Made by a program: the position numbers and the translations under genes. The notes under the pieces are model-generated. The model searched no databases, had not been told where the DNA came from, and saw only the letters and a program-made list of their open reading frames with translations. This document shows, one piece after another, positions 26,207 through 35,583 of a DNA stretch of 64,000 bases. The stretch's first letter is position 1, and each line of letters begins with the position of its first letter. This DNA is from Lachnospiraceae bacterium UBA3804 (lineage in GTDB: Bacteria; Bacillota; Clostridia; Lachnospirales; Lachnospiraceae), in contig DFEK01000005.1 of NCBI GenBank assembly GCA_002368665.1, positions 181,037 to 245,036 on the forward strand. The letters are read 5' to 3'.

Positions 26207-26235
26207 TTGACATTTCGGAAGGGGTTTGATATTAT
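26207..26235 (+). promoter_or_regulatory. Promoter of the SleB-like hydrolase gene
   Basis: TTGACA (26207-26212), 17-bp spacer, TATTAT (26230-26235). Downstream are a doubled TGTAACAa (26241-26248 and 26252-26259) and an inverted repeat TTTACATAA...TTATGTAAA (26260-26268 / 26277-26285) covering the early transcript, probably a regulator site. Confidence 0.7.
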
Positions 26236-26307
26236 ACTCATGTAACAAAATTGTAACAATTTACATAAATTCGTAATTATGTAAAGCAAGAAATGAACGG
26301 AGCAATT

Positions 26308-27459
26308 ATGAAAGCAAAATTGCAAAAGCGACTGCTTCCCGGTGTGGTGATCACATTACTTACGGTCAGCATGGTGTTCTCGGGAGCTACCGCCAAAGCA
26401 AAAGGAGATGCTGTGATTTCCCTCTCCGCAGGTTCCGCACAGGGAACCGTATCGGTAGCGGACAGCATGGAATTCCCGGAGATGCGCTTAAAAGGCGGCG
26501 TTTCCAATATCGTGGATAATTCCTATTTAAACTCCGAAGAAGAAAGAACAGAATACAGAGAGCAGTACGAAGCCGAATTAAAGGCTGAGCGCGAAGCAAG
26601 ATACACCCTCGCAATGGCCAAGACTTCGGACTACGTAAATGTCAGAGAAGAAGCAAGCCTTGATGCAAAGCGCGTCGGCGTTTTATACAAAGACTGCGGC
26701 GGAACCATCGTAGAGCGTGGCGAAGGATGGACCAAGATTCAGTCCGGTTCCGTGCTTGGATGGGTTTCCAACGATTTCCTTTATCTGGATGAGGAAGCTG
26801 AGGAATATGCGGCTAAGGTCTGTAAAACCTATGCAAATGTAGATACGCAGGCACTTCGTATCCGAAAGGCACCCGGCGAAGATACCGAGATTCTGGGTCT
26901 TCTGGAAGTCGGAACGGATCTTGAAACCATTCCCGAGACCAATCCTACCGAAGGATGGATTAAGGTAAAATATGAAGGCAAAGAAGGCTATGTCAGCGCC
27001 GATTACGTAACCACCTCTCTTTACATCAACGAGGGTGAAACGCTTGAAGAGATTGAAGAAAGAGAAAGACTGGCTGCACTTGAGAAAGCCAAACTCGTGA
27101 CCAAATACAATACGGTACAGGCCAATGTGGATGATGTGACTCTTCTTGCCGCAATTATTCACTGCGAGGCAGGAAACCAGTGCTACGAAGGAAAACTTGC
27201 AGTCGGTGCGGTTGTATGCAACCGTGTCAGAAGCGGTTCCTATCCGAACAACATCCATGATGTCGTATACCAGAGAGGCCAGTTCGGTCCCGCATCCAGC
27301 GGCTCCTTAGCAAAGGCATTGCAGAACGGTGTAAGCGACAGCTGCCGTCAGGCTGCAGCCGAAGCATTGGGCGGAGCTACCAACGTCGGCGGTGCATGCC
27401 ACTTCAGACGTGCAGGCGGAAGAGAAGGCGTTATCATCGGAGATCACGTTTTCTACTAA
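26308..27459 (+). CDS. SleB/CwlJ-type cell wall hydrolase with two SH3b domains
   Basis: 383 residues from ATG 26308 (GGAG six bases upstream; an ATG at 26293 is also in frame). Signal peptide (LLPGVVITLLTVSMVFSGATAKA), two bacterial SH3 domains (ADYVNVREEASLDAKRVG-like at about 112; TQALRIRKAPGEDTEILG at about 192), and a C-terminal Hydrolase_2 domain (LLAAIIHCEAGNQCYEGKLA with catalytic Glu, AVGAVVCNRVRS, GACHFRR). Such enzymes cleave peptidoglycan during germination or growth. The gene has its own promoter and terminator. Confidence 0.92.
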   Translation: MKAKLQKRLLPGVVITLLTVSMVFSGATAKAKGDAVISLSAGSAQGTVSVADSMEFPEMRLKGGVSNIVDNSYLNSEEERTEYREQYEAELKAEREARYTLAMAKTSDYVNVREEASLDAKRVGVLYKDCGGTIVERGEGWTKIQSGSVLGWVSNDFLYLDEEAEEYAAKVCKTYANVDTQALRIRKAPGEDTEILGLLEVGTDLETIPETNPTEGWIKVKYEGKEGYVSADYVTTSLYINEGETLEEIEERERLAALEKAKLVTKYNTVQANVDDVTLLAAIIHCEAGNQCYEGKLAVGAVVCNRVRSGSYPNNIHDVVYQRGQFGPASSGSLAKALQNGVSDSCRQAAAEALGGATNVGGACHFRRAGGREGVIIGDHVFY

Positions 27460-27489
27460 AATGAACCACTAACCCCGTCCCGGGGATCC

Positions 27490-27521
27490 AAAAGCGAAGA
27501 ATTGCGATTCTTCGCTTTTTT
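27490..27521 (+). terminator. Intrinsic terminator
   Basis: AAAAGCGAAGAA-ttgcga-TTCTTCGCTTTTTT: perfect 12-bp stem with T-tract, after the cell wall hydrolase gene. Confidence 0.92.
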
Positions 27522-27528
27522 ATTTACT

Positions 27529-27557
27529 TTTCCATATACAGCGAAGTATGCTATAAT
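27529..27557 (+). promoter_or_regulatory. Promoter with extended -10
   Basis: TTTCCA (27529-27534), 17-bp spacer, TG-C-TATAAT ending at 27557. Lies 90 bases before the 27648 start codon. Confidence 0.65.
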
Positions 27558-27647
27558 ATTTTTGTCTTTTTTGAAACTTTTTGGAACGACGGAAGGTATA
27601 TTAAACAGTAACGGTTAACCCTACCACCTTAAGGGGGAATACAAAAT

Positions 27648-29111
27648 ATGCCTACAGGATTTTATGATTTTTATTCCAATTTATTAGACACAGCCAAAGA
27701 GGCGAATGACGTTCTGGAGAACGGTTCCGGCAAAGCCGAGCCCGGGGATTCGATCATTCGGCAGAATGCGCAGTACGAGCAGGCGGTTGAGATTCCGTAC
27801 CGGCTGGAAGTTGCGAAAGATGCCTTTGAAGAATTGTTTGATACACCGGATGAGGCACTGAATTTCATGTCCGAAAGAATCGAGCGGATGAAAAACGGTA
27901 TGACGAAGGATCAGTGCGCGGCGATTTTCCAGGATATCCAGAAGAAGGCAGTCGAGGCACAGAAAGCAGCCCGTCAGGAGTACGTGGAAGCCTTTATGGA
28001 TGTGAAACAGTTCCGAAAGAAAGTCATCAAGAAAGGCCTTGGTACGATTGTGGAAACCATCTACAAAGCAGAGACCAAGATTAAGGGCGTTGTGGGAGAT
28101 GTGATCGAAGGCGCGACGGAGCTGAGGGACAAAGCATTCCACTCCGACGAAGAGGAAGAGAAACCGGAGTTTTTCAAAAATGTCTTCAAAGACGCGGAAA
28201 GCGAACTGGATCCCGAGAAGGTTGCAGCGGCTAAGAAACTCCTGGAGGAAAGATTAAGCAAGAAAGCTGAAGCGGAGTTTCTGCTGGAGCAGAGCTTAAA
28301 GCAGGATGAGGACGCGCCCGCGAACGAACACATCAACAATATCGGTGTCGGCGGACTGCACGAAGTATTGCAGAAATATCTGCCGAAGTCCGGAAATAAC
28401 GATTATCAGGACTTTAACGACAAATTGAAACTTCTCAGCACGAAGGCCACGGAAATGGAATTTATGGCCAACCCTTCGGATGAGGACTGGAACGAATACA
28501 ATAAGCTTTTGAAAGAAACAAGGGAGATTGGCGAGAAGTTCTTAGAGCAGAAGCTTCAGCAGTTCATCGATGAGCCGGAGCATACCAGGAAGATGAAAGA
28601 GCACGGCATCGAAGTAGCAGTTAAGCGTACGGTTGAGCGACTGAAGAAAGAAGAAGCACTCTCTCCTCAGGCGAAGAAGATCATGAACGGCTGCGAACAT
28701 GCCCTCAGAATCTTAAAGAGCGGAAAGTACGACGGAGTCTATACCGACAGCCCTGTGGACCGGCAAAAGAAACAGGAAAAACTCATGCTCTTAGCGCATG
28801 CACATATCGTCAGGGAATTCCGCACGGGAGGATTTGCAGATGAGAAAGTTCTGACGAAAGCCAATCGCGATGAGCTTGTCAACAGCCCCGTATTCAGTAT
28901 GGTTGCGACCAAGTTCGACGGTTCGAAACTGGCCGAGGCGATTGAGGATAAGAAACTTCCGGCGATTTTAAATGCTGCGAATGCAAGCTATGAAGCAAGA
29001 AAGGCCGCGGAGGCAGCCAAGAATAATCCGGAGAACGAACAGGAGAGGAAAGCACCTGTATTGAAAAATAACGAGCCCGCCATGCACATGAACGGGCCGA
29101 TGGGACAGTAA
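27648..29111 (+). CDS. Hypothetical all-helical protein
   Basis: 487 residues, highly charged (E, K, D) with heptad-like helices throughout (for example 75-125 and 185-235), no signal peptide, no membrane helix, no recognised motif. The C-terminal tail is low-complexity (NNPENEQERKAPVLKNNEP). Strong ribosome site AAGGGGGA. It has its own promoter and is followed after 15 bases by argF, probably cotranscribed. Unknown; coiled-coil or structural role is a guess. Confidence 0.75.
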   Translation: MPTGFYDFYSNLLDTAKEANDVLENGSGKAEPGDSIIRQNAQYEQAVEIPYRLEVAKDAFEELFDTPDEALNFMSERIERMKNGMTKDQCAAIFQDIQKKAVEAQKAARQEYVEAFMDVKQFRKKVIKKGLGTIVETIYKAETKIKGVVGDVIEGATELRDKAFHSDEEEEKPEFFKNVFKDAESELDPEKVAAAKKLLEERLSKKAEAEFLLEQSLKQDEDAPANEHINNIGVGGLHEVLQKYLPKSGNNDYQDFNDKLKLLSTKATEMEFMANPSDEDWNEYNKLLKETREIGEKFLEQKLQQFIDEPEHTRKMKEHGIEVAVKRTVERLKKEEALSPQAKKIMNGCEHALRILKSGKYDGVYTDSPVDRQKKQEKLMLLAHAHIVREFRTGGFADEKVLTKANRDELVNSPVFSMVATKFDGSKLAEAIEDKKLPAILNAANASYEARKAAEAAKNNPENEQERKAPVLKNNEPAMHMNGPMGQ

Positions 29112-29126
29112 AGGAGATAATGAATT

Positions 29127-30134
29127 ATGGCAGTCAGCTTAAAGGGAAGAGATTTCCTGACACTCAAAGATTTTACCAAAGAAGAGATCGAGTACATGCT
29201 CGATTTGGCAGCAGACTTAAAGGAAAAGAAGAAGAAAGGGATCTTAACCAAGGATGCACTCCAGGGTAAGAACATCGTTCTGATCTTCGAGAAAACATCC
29301 ACCCGTACCCGTTGCTCCTTCGAGGTAGCGGGCCATGACCTCGGCATGGAAGTAACCTACCTTGATCCTGCAGGCAGCCAGATCGGTAAAAAGGAATCCA
29401 TCGCGGATACCGCAAGAGTGTTAAGCCGTATGTACGACGGTATCGAATACCGCGGCTACGGACAGAGCATTGTAGAGGAGCTTGCCAATTACTCCTCCGT
29501 GCCTGTATGGAACGGACTGACCAACGAATATCACCCGACACAGATGTTAGCCGATCTTCTTACCATCCGTGAGCAGTTAGGCCGCTTAGAGGGCGTTAAA
29601 TTAACTTATATGGGCGATGCTAGATACAATATGGGCAACTCCTTAATGATCGCGTGTGCGAAGATGGGCATGCATTTCACCGCATGCGCTCCGAAAGCGT
29701 ATTTCCCGAATCAGAAACTGATCGCAGAGTGTGAAGAATTCGCCAAAATAAGCGGAGCCACCTTAACCTTCGAAGAAGATGTTAAGAAAGGAACCGAAGG
29801 CGCAGACGTAATCTATACGGATATCTGGGTATCCATGGGCGAGCCCGACGAAGTATGGCAGAATCGTATTGATGCACTTCTGCCTTACCGCGTAACGATG
29901 GATGTTATGCGAAACGGCGCAGACGACGTTATCTTCTTACACTGTCTGCCTTCCTATCATGACCGCAATACGACCATCGGACAGGCTGTCGGCGAGAAGT
30001 TCGGATTGATGGAACTCGAAGTTACCAACGAAGTCTTCGAATCCGAGTATTCGAGAGTGTTTGATGAGGCAGAGAACAGAATGCATACCATCAAGGCCAT
30101 GATGGCAGCAACGTTGGGAGCGTTTGAGAAATAA
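29127..30134 (+). CDS. argF: Ornithine carbamoyltransferase
   Basis: 335 residues. Carbamoyl-phosphate motif STRTR (EKTSTRTRCSFEVA, about 56), HPTQ (NEYHPTQMLAD), and the ornithine/citrulline site HCLPSYHD (HCLP, about 272). Catalyses carbamoyl phosphate + ornithine to citrulline, in arginine synthesis, or in reverse in the arginine deiminase pathway (argF versus arcB cannot be told apart here). AAGGAG precedes the ATG. The stop codon shares its A with the next start (TAATG). Confidence 0.95.
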   Translation: MAVSLKGRDFLTLKDFTKEEIEYMLDLAADLKEKKKKGILTKDALQGKNIVLIFEKTSTRTRCSFEVAGHDLGMEVTYLDPAGSQIGKKESIADTARVLSRMYDGIEYRGYGQSIVEELANYSSVPVWNGLTNEYHPTQMLADLLTIREQLGRLEGVKLTYMGDARYNMGNSLMIACAKMGMHFTACAPKAYFPNQKLIAECEEFAKISGATLTFEEDVKKGTEGADVIYTDIWVSMGEPDEVWQNRIDALLPYRVTMDVMRNGADDVIFLHCLPSYHDRNTTIGQAVGEKFGLMELEVTNEVFESEYSRVFDEAENRMHTIKAMMAATLGAFEK

Positions 30135-30505
30135 TGGAAAGAATCGTAGTCTGCGGGGCAAACGCCTACGAGCAGAAGTATTATTTTAACAAGGAATTTT
30201 CCAAGATTCCGCAGTCGGTGCAGGATGATCTGCATATTCTGTGCGTGCTCTTCACCGAGGAAGTCGGAGGGGTTTTCACCATCGGTTTTGACGAGGATGG
30301 GGAGCTACTCCTTGAGACGCGTGCGGATGACGACGATGTTACATATGATGAAATCGCAAGCGGAATGATGATCAAGAAAGTCCGCGACAGCCGCCAGGAG
30401 GTTTTCGAGGCGCTGCAGTTATACTACAGGGCTTTGATCAAGAAAGAACCGATCGAGCAGATTATCGCGGAAGCCGAAAGCGCAGGACTTGCGGAAGATA
30501 AGTAA
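30134..30505 (+). CDS. Conserved small protein, probably DUF6145
   Basis: 123 residues beginning MERIVVCGANAYEQKYYFN, acidic centre (RADDDDVTYDEIAS), no membrane segment. I recognise it as a Lachnospiraceae family, probably DUF6145 (recollection, not verified). It overlaps argF by one base and precedes coaX by 54 bases, so it is cotranscribed with both. Function unknown. Confidence 0.75.
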   Translation: MERIVVCGANAYEQKYYFNKEFSKIPQSVQDDLHILCVLFTEEVGGVFTIGFDEDGELLLETRADDDDVTYDEIASGMMIKKVRDSRQEVFEALQLYYRALIKKEPIEQIIAEAESAGLAEDK

Positions 30506-30559
30506 GAATGGATGAAATAAGCTGCCTTGGAAGGTGTGCTGTAACGGAGGATGAAAACC

Positions 30560-31330
30560 ATGATCTTGGTTGTGGATGTAGGCAATACCAATATCAATTT
30601 CGGAGTATATGAAGGCGAGAAAATGCTGGTGATGTTCAAACTCACCGCCAAAGTGGACCGTACATCCGACGAGTTCGGATTGAACATCCGCGAACTTCTG
30701 GACTTAAACGATATTGATAAAAACTCCATCACGGGTGTTGCCATCGCAAGCGTTGTTCCGAATGTGATGCATTCTCTGATTACGGCGATCGAGCGCTACA
30801 TCGGCTGCAAACCGTTGATCGTAGGACCCGGAACCAAAACCGGTATCAAAGTCGCAACCGAGAACCCCAAGGAAATGGGTGCGGATCGTATCGTTGATGC
30901 GGTTGCTGCGTATGAGAAATACGGCGGACCGATTCTGGTACTCGACTTCGGTACCGCAACCACATATGATCTCGTAACGGAAGACGGCTCCCTGATTGTT
31001 GGTATTACGGCGCCCGGTATCCGTATTTCCGCGAAAGCCCTTTGGGAGGATACCGCGAAACTTCCCGAGATCGAGATTAAGAAACCTGCATCCATCCTTA
31101 CGAAGGAAACGGTTTCTTCTATGCAGGCAGGTTTGGTCTATGGTCAGATTGGACAGACTGAATATATCATCGAGAAGGTCAAAGAAGAGAGCGGTCTTAA
31201 GAATCTGAAGGTTATCGCAACCGGCGGACTCGGAAGCATTATCAGCGACGAGACCGATAAGATCGAGGTATACGATAAGTTCTTAACGCTCGACGGTCTG
31301 CGCATGATTTACGAGAAGAACCACAGATAA
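30560..31330 (+). CDS. coaX: Type III pantothenate kinase
   Basis: 256 residues from ATG 30560: CGGAGG ends nine bases before it, whereas the in-frame ATG at 30551 directly abuts that site. Motifs DVGNTN (ASKHA phosphate-1), GADRIVDAVAAYEKYG and LDFGTATTYD identify CoaX. First step of coenzyme A synthesis, pantothenate to 4'-phosphopantothenate, not inhibited by CoA in this class. Confidence 0.96.
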   Translation: MILVVDVGNTNINFGVYEGEKMLVMFKLTAKVDRTSDEFGLNIRELLDLNDIDKNSITGVAIASVVPNVMHSLITAIERYIGCKPLIVGPGTKTGIKVATENPKEMGADRIVDAVAAYEKYGGPILVLDFGTATTYDLVTEDGSLIVGITAPGIRISAKALWEDTAKLPEIEIKKPASILTKETVSSMQAGLVYGQIGQTEYIIEKVKEESGLKNLKVIATGGLGSIISDETDKIEVYDKFLTLDGLRMIYEKNHR

Positions 31331-31359
31331 AAGGCCGGGTTAGAATCGGTCGGAATACG

Positions 31360-32310
31360 ATGAATGAAATTATGAAAACATTGCGTATCGGGAACGTAGT
31401 GCTTCCAAATCCTTATATTTTGGCTCCCATGGCAGGTGTGACAGACCTGCCTTTTCGTGTTCTGTGCGCCGAAATGGGGGCGGGCATGGTCTGTACGGAA
31501 ATGATCTCCGCCAAGGCATTGTCCTACAAGAATAAGGCGACATACGCCATGTTAAAAACGACCGCCGAAGAGGGTATCACGTCCCTGCAGATTTTCGGCT
31601 CCGAACCGGAGCTGATGGGGGAAGTGGCAGGAATGCTGGAGGAATATCCTTTTCAGATCCTGGACATCAACATGGGATGTCCCGTGCCGAAAGTGGCGGG
31701 AAACGGAGAGGGCAGTGCCCTTTTAAAGAATCCTGACCTTGCGGGACGGATCATGGAATGCGTATCAAAAGGAACGAAGAAGCCCGTTACGGCCAAAATC
31801 CGCCTGGGATTTGATAAAGATCATATCAATGCGGTGGAAGTGGCTAAGATCTTAGAAGAGAGCGGAGCTGCCGCAATCTGCGTCCATGGGCGCACCAGAG
31901 AGCAGTTTTATTCGGGAGAAGCAGACTGGGAGATGATTGCGAAAGTTAAAGAAGCCGTAAGCATTCCGGTCATCGGAAACGGAGATGTTAAAGATGCGGC
32001 TTCCGCAAAGAAGATGTTTGAAACGACCGGTTGCGACGGAATCGCCATCGGAAGGGCAGCAAGGGGAAATCCGTGGATTTTCAGGGAACTGACAGGCGGA
32101 GAGGGAAAGCCTGCCTGGGAAGAGGTTGTAAAGGTAATCTGCCGTCACGCAAAGATGCTTACCGAGGTCAAAGGTGAATACACCGCCGTACGCGAAATGC
32201 GTCAGCATATTGCCTGGTACAGCGCAGGTTTTAAGGGCGCTGCAAGCCTTCGGCGAAAGGTCTGCGAGGCGCAGAACCTTAAAGAATTGGAAGAGATCAT
32301 ACTTCCATGA
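31360..32310 (+). CDS. dusB: tRNA-dihydrouridine synthase
   Basis: 316 residues. FMN-dependent TIM barrel: ILAPMAGVTDLPFR near the N-terminus, the catalytic-Cys segment NMGCPVPKVAGNGEGSAL, phosphate-binding VHGRTREQFYSG and IPVIGNGDV. Reduces uridines in tRNA D-loops. Starts 29 bases after coaX. Firmicutes often place dusB before greA and lysS, as here. Confidence 0.95.
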   Translation: MNEIMKTLRIGNVVLPNPYILAPMAGVTDLPFRVLCAEMGAGMVCTEMISAKALSYKNKATYAMLKTTAEEGITSLQIFGSEPELMGEVAGMLEEYPFQILDINMGCPVPKVAGNGEGSALLKNPDLAGRIMECVSKGTKKPVTAKIRLGFDKDHINAVEVAKILEESGAAAICVHGRTREQFYSGEADWEMIAKVKEAVSIPVIGNGDVKDAASAKKMFETTGCDGIAIGRAARGNPWIFRELTGGEGKPAWEEVVKVICRHAKMLTEVKGEYTAVREMRQHIAWYSAGFKGAASLRRKVCEAQNLKELEEIILP

Positions 32311-32353
32311 TACATTTTTCATTATAATCCTTCAGTTTCCTGTCGTGCGTGAG

Positions 32354-32387
32354 AAAACCCCGTCATTCCGGACGGGGTTTTATTTAG
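32354..32387 (+). terminator. Bidirectional terminator
   Basis: AAAACCCCGTC-attccg-GACGGGGTTTT followed by ATTTAG; the mirrored A-run makes it usable for dusB (+) and for the convergent lipoprotein gene (-). Confidence 0.88.
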
Positions 32388-32400
32388 AAGAATTCATTTG

Positions 32401-32898
32401 TCAATTCAGTGGGATCATGGGAAGTTCGATGATTCCGGAGTCGTCCGCAGAGGGCGTGGGAGTCGACTGCGTCGTGTCTGTTTGAGACGGTGTAACCGGC
32501 GTGGTTGGTGCAGGCTGATTATCCTGCATCTGCCAGGTGCTGTCCGACGGTTGGGTGTTCTGAGGCTGCGCGGTGGCTTCCGCCTGCGTAGCGGGAGTTG
32601 TCTTCGGCGCAGTCTGGGTAGTTGTTACCTGCTTCTTGGCAGTATCCGTTTGGGTATTCTTGTCATCGATCACAACCTTTGCTTTGGAGGTATCATCATC
32701 GCTCTTCTTTGTTTCTTTCGTTACCTCTTCGGAGGGCTTGGTCTCTTCTTTTATTTCTTCGGATGACCTATTCTTGTCCTCAAGAACAATTAAGGGAACC
32801 TCGGAGGTTGTGTTATTCTTTTTACCGCACCCGTCGCAGGCGGTTAAGCAAAGGGCGGAGAGAGTAAGAACCATAATGAGTAAAGTTTTCTTTTTCAT
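32401..32898 (-). CDS. Low-complexity lipoprotein
   Basis: 165 residues. A lipoprotein signal peptide ends in LTAC (Cys at about residue 21), then CGKK and a long Thr/Gln/Ser/Pro/Lys-rich stretch (KKQVTTTQTAPKTTPATQA) without fold, ending DDSGIIELPMIPLN. Probably a surface-exposed or spacer lipoprotein; no known domain. AAGGAG precedes the ATG on the minus strand. Stands alone against the flanking + strand genes. Confidence 0.75.
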   Translation of the reverse strand: MKKKTLLIMVLTLSALCLTACDGCGKKNNTTSEVPLIVLEDKNRSSEEIKEETKPSEEVTKETKKSDDDTSKAKVVIDDKNTQTDTAKKQVTTTQTAPKTTPATQAEATAQPQNTQPSDSTWQMQDNQPAPTTPVTPSQTDTTQSTPTPSADDSGIIELPMIPLN

Positions 32899-33075
32899 AA
32901 ATGCTCCTTAATGTGAGAAAGCACGGATAAATCCATATTGTAAATGAAACCGACTATCCATAATATTTTACCTTGTATAATGCGATTTCACAAGATGATA
33001 AAGATAAAACATACTGTATTCGCAGGAAATAAACATATTCGTTTTTTCCGATAGCATAACAGTCTGTCAAATTTA

Positions 33076-33104
33076 TTGACACTGTAGCCGGTTATGAGTA
33101 TAAT
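33076..33104 (+). promoter_or_regulatory. Consensus sigma-A promoter of greA
   Basis: TTGACA (33076-33081), 17-bp spacer, TATAAT (33099-33104): a perfect consensus, expected to be strong. The rest of the 298-base gap 32899-33196 is A/T-rich and shows no gene. Confidence 0.9.
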
Positions 33105-33196
33105 CATTAAATGCGCGGAAGTGCGCCAAAGCGCATTCTGCGAGTTTACTGTTTGGAAATCCGGTTTTACTTAGGGGGAAGGAGATTTACAAAACC

Positions 33197-33682
33197 ATGG
33201 CAGAAGAGAAAAAGAACTTGTTAACCCGTGAAGGTCTTCAGAGATACGAAGAAGAGCTTCATGATTTAAAGGTAAATAAACGTAACGAGATCGCTGAGAA
33301 GTTGAAAGAAGCAAGAGCACAGGGCGACTTGTCCGAGAACGCTGAGTATGATGCAGCAAAGGATGAGCAGCGTGATATCGAGGCAAGAATTTTTGAACTG
33401 GAACAGCTTCTGAAGGATGCGGAGATCGCAGACGAAGAAGAGATCGATGAGAAAAAGATCTCCTTCGGAACGACCGTAACCATCCTCGATAAAGAGACCA
33501 AGGAAGAGATGACCTATACCATCAAGGGTGCAACCGAAGCCAACAGCTTAAACGGAACCATCTCCAACGAATCTCCTCTCGGCAAGGCTTTAATCGGAGC
33601 CAAGAAAGGACAGACCGTTGAGGTAGAGTGCCCTGCAGGAACCCTGAAATACAAGGTAATCAGCTTCAGCCGTGAGAAATAA
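33197..33682 (+). CDS. greA: Transcription elongation factor GreA
   Basis: 161 residues. N-terminal coiled-coil hairpin with LTREGLQRYEEELHDLK and the tip acidic residues in GDLSENAEYDAAKDEQ, then the C-terminal FKBP-like domain (GTTVTILDKETKEEMTYTI, ESPLGKALIGAKKGQTVEV). Rescues backtracked RNA polymerase. Ribosome site GGAAGGAGA; preceded by a consensus promoter and followed by a terminator. Confidence 0.97.
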   Translation: MAEEKKNLLTREGLQRYEEELHDLKVNKRNEIAEKLKEARAQGDLSENAEYDAAKDEQRDIEARIFELEQLLKDAEIADEEEIDEKKISFGTTVTILDKETKEEMTYTIKGATEANSLNGTISNESPLGKALIGAKKGQTVEVECPAGTLKYKVISFSREK

Positions 33683-33711
33683 TCCTTACAGCGAAGCATA
33701 GTAAGACACTT

Positions 33712-33740
33712 AAAAAGGATTCCCTGCGGAATCCTTTTTC
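33712..33740 (+). terminator. Intrinsic terminator between greA and lysS
   Basis: AAAAAGGATTCC-ctgc-GGAATCCTTTTTC, with a perfect 12-bp stem. lysS starts 34 bases later without a clear promoter of its own, so partial read-through is likely. Confidence 0.88.
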
Positions 33741-33773
33741 TAAGAGAAAAAAGAAAGAGCAGAGAACAAAGAC

Positions 33774-35420
33774 ATGGCAGAGAATAATGCAAACCAGAAC
33801 AATAATGCGAAAGGAAATCAGACGCAGGAACAGGATATCGGACAGCTCCTTAAGGTGCGCCGCGAGAAGCTTGCAGCGCTACAGGCAGCAGGCAAGGATC
33901 CGTTCCAAATCACAAAGTACGATCAGACCCATCACTCCACCGAGGCAAAGGCTGAGTACGAAGCGCTGGAGGCAAAACTGATCGGCGACCGTCCGGAAGT
34001 AAATGTGGAGGGCATGGAAGAGGCAGACGCGAGAGCTGCAAAGAAGGCGGACTATGAAGAGAAGCGTGCCATTATGGATGCCAGTCCCATTCATGTTTCC
34101 ATCGCAGGTCGTTTGATGAGCAAGCGTGTTATGGGTAAGGCATCCTTCGGAAATGTGCAGGATAAACTTGGAAATATCCAGATTTATGTTTCCCGTGATG
34201 CGCTCGGAGAAGAGTCTTACGGCGATTTTAAAAAATATGACGTGGGCGATATCGTAGGTGTGGAAGGTTATGTTTTCCGCACTATGATGGGTGAGATTTC
34301 CATTCACGCCGAGAAGGTTACGCTGCTTAGCAAGTCGCTGCAGATTTTGCCGGAAAAATATCACGGACTTACGAATACGGATATCCGGTATCGTCAAAGA
34401 TATGTGGATCTGATCATGAACGAGGAAGCGAAGGATACGTTTATCAAGCGTTCCAAAATCATTTCCTCCATTCGTCGTTATCTGGACGATCAGGGATTTA
34501 TGGAAGTAGAAACGCCCATTCTTGTGGCGAATCCGGGCGGCGCGGCGGCAAGACCTTTCGAGACGCATTTCAATGCGCTGGATGAGGACTTAAAGCTTCG
34601 TATTTCCCTGGAACTTTATTTAAAGAGACTGATTGTAGGCGGTCTGGAGAGAGTATACGAAATCGGAAGAGTATTCCGTAACGAGGGTCTGGACACCCGT
34701 CACAATCCGGAATTTACGCTGATGGAACTTTATCAGGCGTATACGGATTATCACGGCATGATGGATCTGACCGAGAATATGTTCCGTCATGTGGCAAAGG
34801 AAGTACTCGGAACCACCACTTTTAAATATGGCGATATTGAACTGGATTTCGGAAAGCCGTTTGAAAGGCTGACGATGACGGAGGCTGTAAAGAAGTATTC
34901 CGGCATTGATTTTGACGATCCGAACCAGGTACCGGATACGGAAGCTGCCAAGAAACTGGCAAAAGAGCATCATATCGAATATGAGGAGTTCCATACCAAG
35001 GGGCATATTTTAAATCTTTTCTTCGAGGAATTCTGCGAGGAGCATATGGTTCAGCCCACCTTTATTATGGACCACCCCATTGAGATTTCCCCGCTTACCA
35101 AGAAGAAACCCACCGACCCGACTAAGGTTGAGAGATTCGAATTATTTATTAACGGCTGGGAAATGTGCAACGCGTATTCCGAGCTTAACGATCCTATCGA
35201 TCAAAGAGAGCGTTTTGCGGCACAGGATGCCAATGCGGCAGCAGGTGACGAGGAAGCGGAACACACCGACGAGGATTTCTTAAATGCTCTGGAAGTCGGC
35301 ATGGCACCCACCGGCGGAATCGGCTACGGCATCGACAGATTGACCATGCTTCTGACGAACAGCCCGGCGATAAGGGATGTGCTGTTATTCCCGACTATGA
35401 AGACACAGAAAGAGCAATAG
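33774..35420 (+). CDS. lysS: Lysyl-tRNA synthetase (class II)
   Basis: 548 residues. N-terminal OB-fold anticodon domain (VSIAGRLMSKRVMGKASFGNVQD), class II motif 1 region GFMEVETPILVANPGGAAARPF, motif 2 YEIGRVFRNEGLDTRHNPEFT, motif 3 GIGYGIDRLTMLL. Charges tRNA-Lys. The N-terminal ~40 residues (NQNNNAKGNQTQEQD) are a low-complexity extension. The last core gene before the accessory region. Confidence 0.97.
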   Translation: MAENNANQNNNAKGNQTQEQDIGQLLKVRREKLAALQAAGKDPFQITKYDQTHHSTEAKAEYEALEAKLIGDRPEVNVEGMEEADARAAKKADYEEKRAIMDASPIHVSIAGRLMSKRVMGKASFGNVQDKLGNIQIYVSRDALGEESYGDFKKYDVGDIVGVEGYVFRTMMGEISIHAEKVTLLSKSLQILPEKYHGLTNTDIRYRQRYVDLIMNEEAKDTFIKRSKIISSIRRYLDDQGFMEVETPILVANPGGAAARPFETHFNALDEDLKLRISLELYLKRLIVGGLERVYEIGRVFRNEGLDTRHNPEFTLMELYQAYTDYHGMMDLTENMFRHVAKEVLGTTTFKYGDIELDFGKPFERLTMTEAVKKYSGIDFDDPNQVPDTEAAKKLAKEHHIEYEEFHTKGHILNLFFEEFCEEHMVQPTFIMDHPIEISPLTKKKPTDPTKVERFELFINGWEMCNAYSELNDPIDQRERFAAQDANAAAGDEEAEHTDEDFLNALEVGMAPTGGIGYGIDRLTMLLTNSPAIRDVLLFPTMKTQKEQ

Positions 35421-35481
35421 CCAATGTCTATGCGGGGTTTTCGGAAACAAGCACACTGATATTTGACCATTTTTGACCATT

Positions 35482-35520
35482 AAAAAACGAATTTCTTTTT
35501 GGAGAGGTTCGTTTTTTTAA
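35482..35520 (+). terminator. Terminator after lysS
   Basis: AAAACGAA-loop-TTCGTTTTTTTAATT. Just upstream a tandem TTTGACCAT-TTTTGACCATT (35462-35480) marks the boundary to the accessory region. Confidence 0.75.
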
Positions 35521-35549
35521 TTGACTTTAATAAAAAATAATGATATAGT
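35521..35549 (+). promoter_or_regulatory. Promoter of the XRE / RNA ligase cassette
   Basis: TTGACT (35521-35526), 17-bp spacer, TATAGT (35544-35549), 35 bases before the XRE start codon. Confidence 0.75.
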
Positions 35550-35583
35550 ACGACAAACGGAATAATTCGCATAGGAGATATTG

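Noticed and set aside
35462..35480. Integration attachment site (TTTGACCAT tandem)
   Set aside because: No matching copy is visible near the right edge of the accessory region and no integrase is present, so it is mentioned only as a boundary mark.
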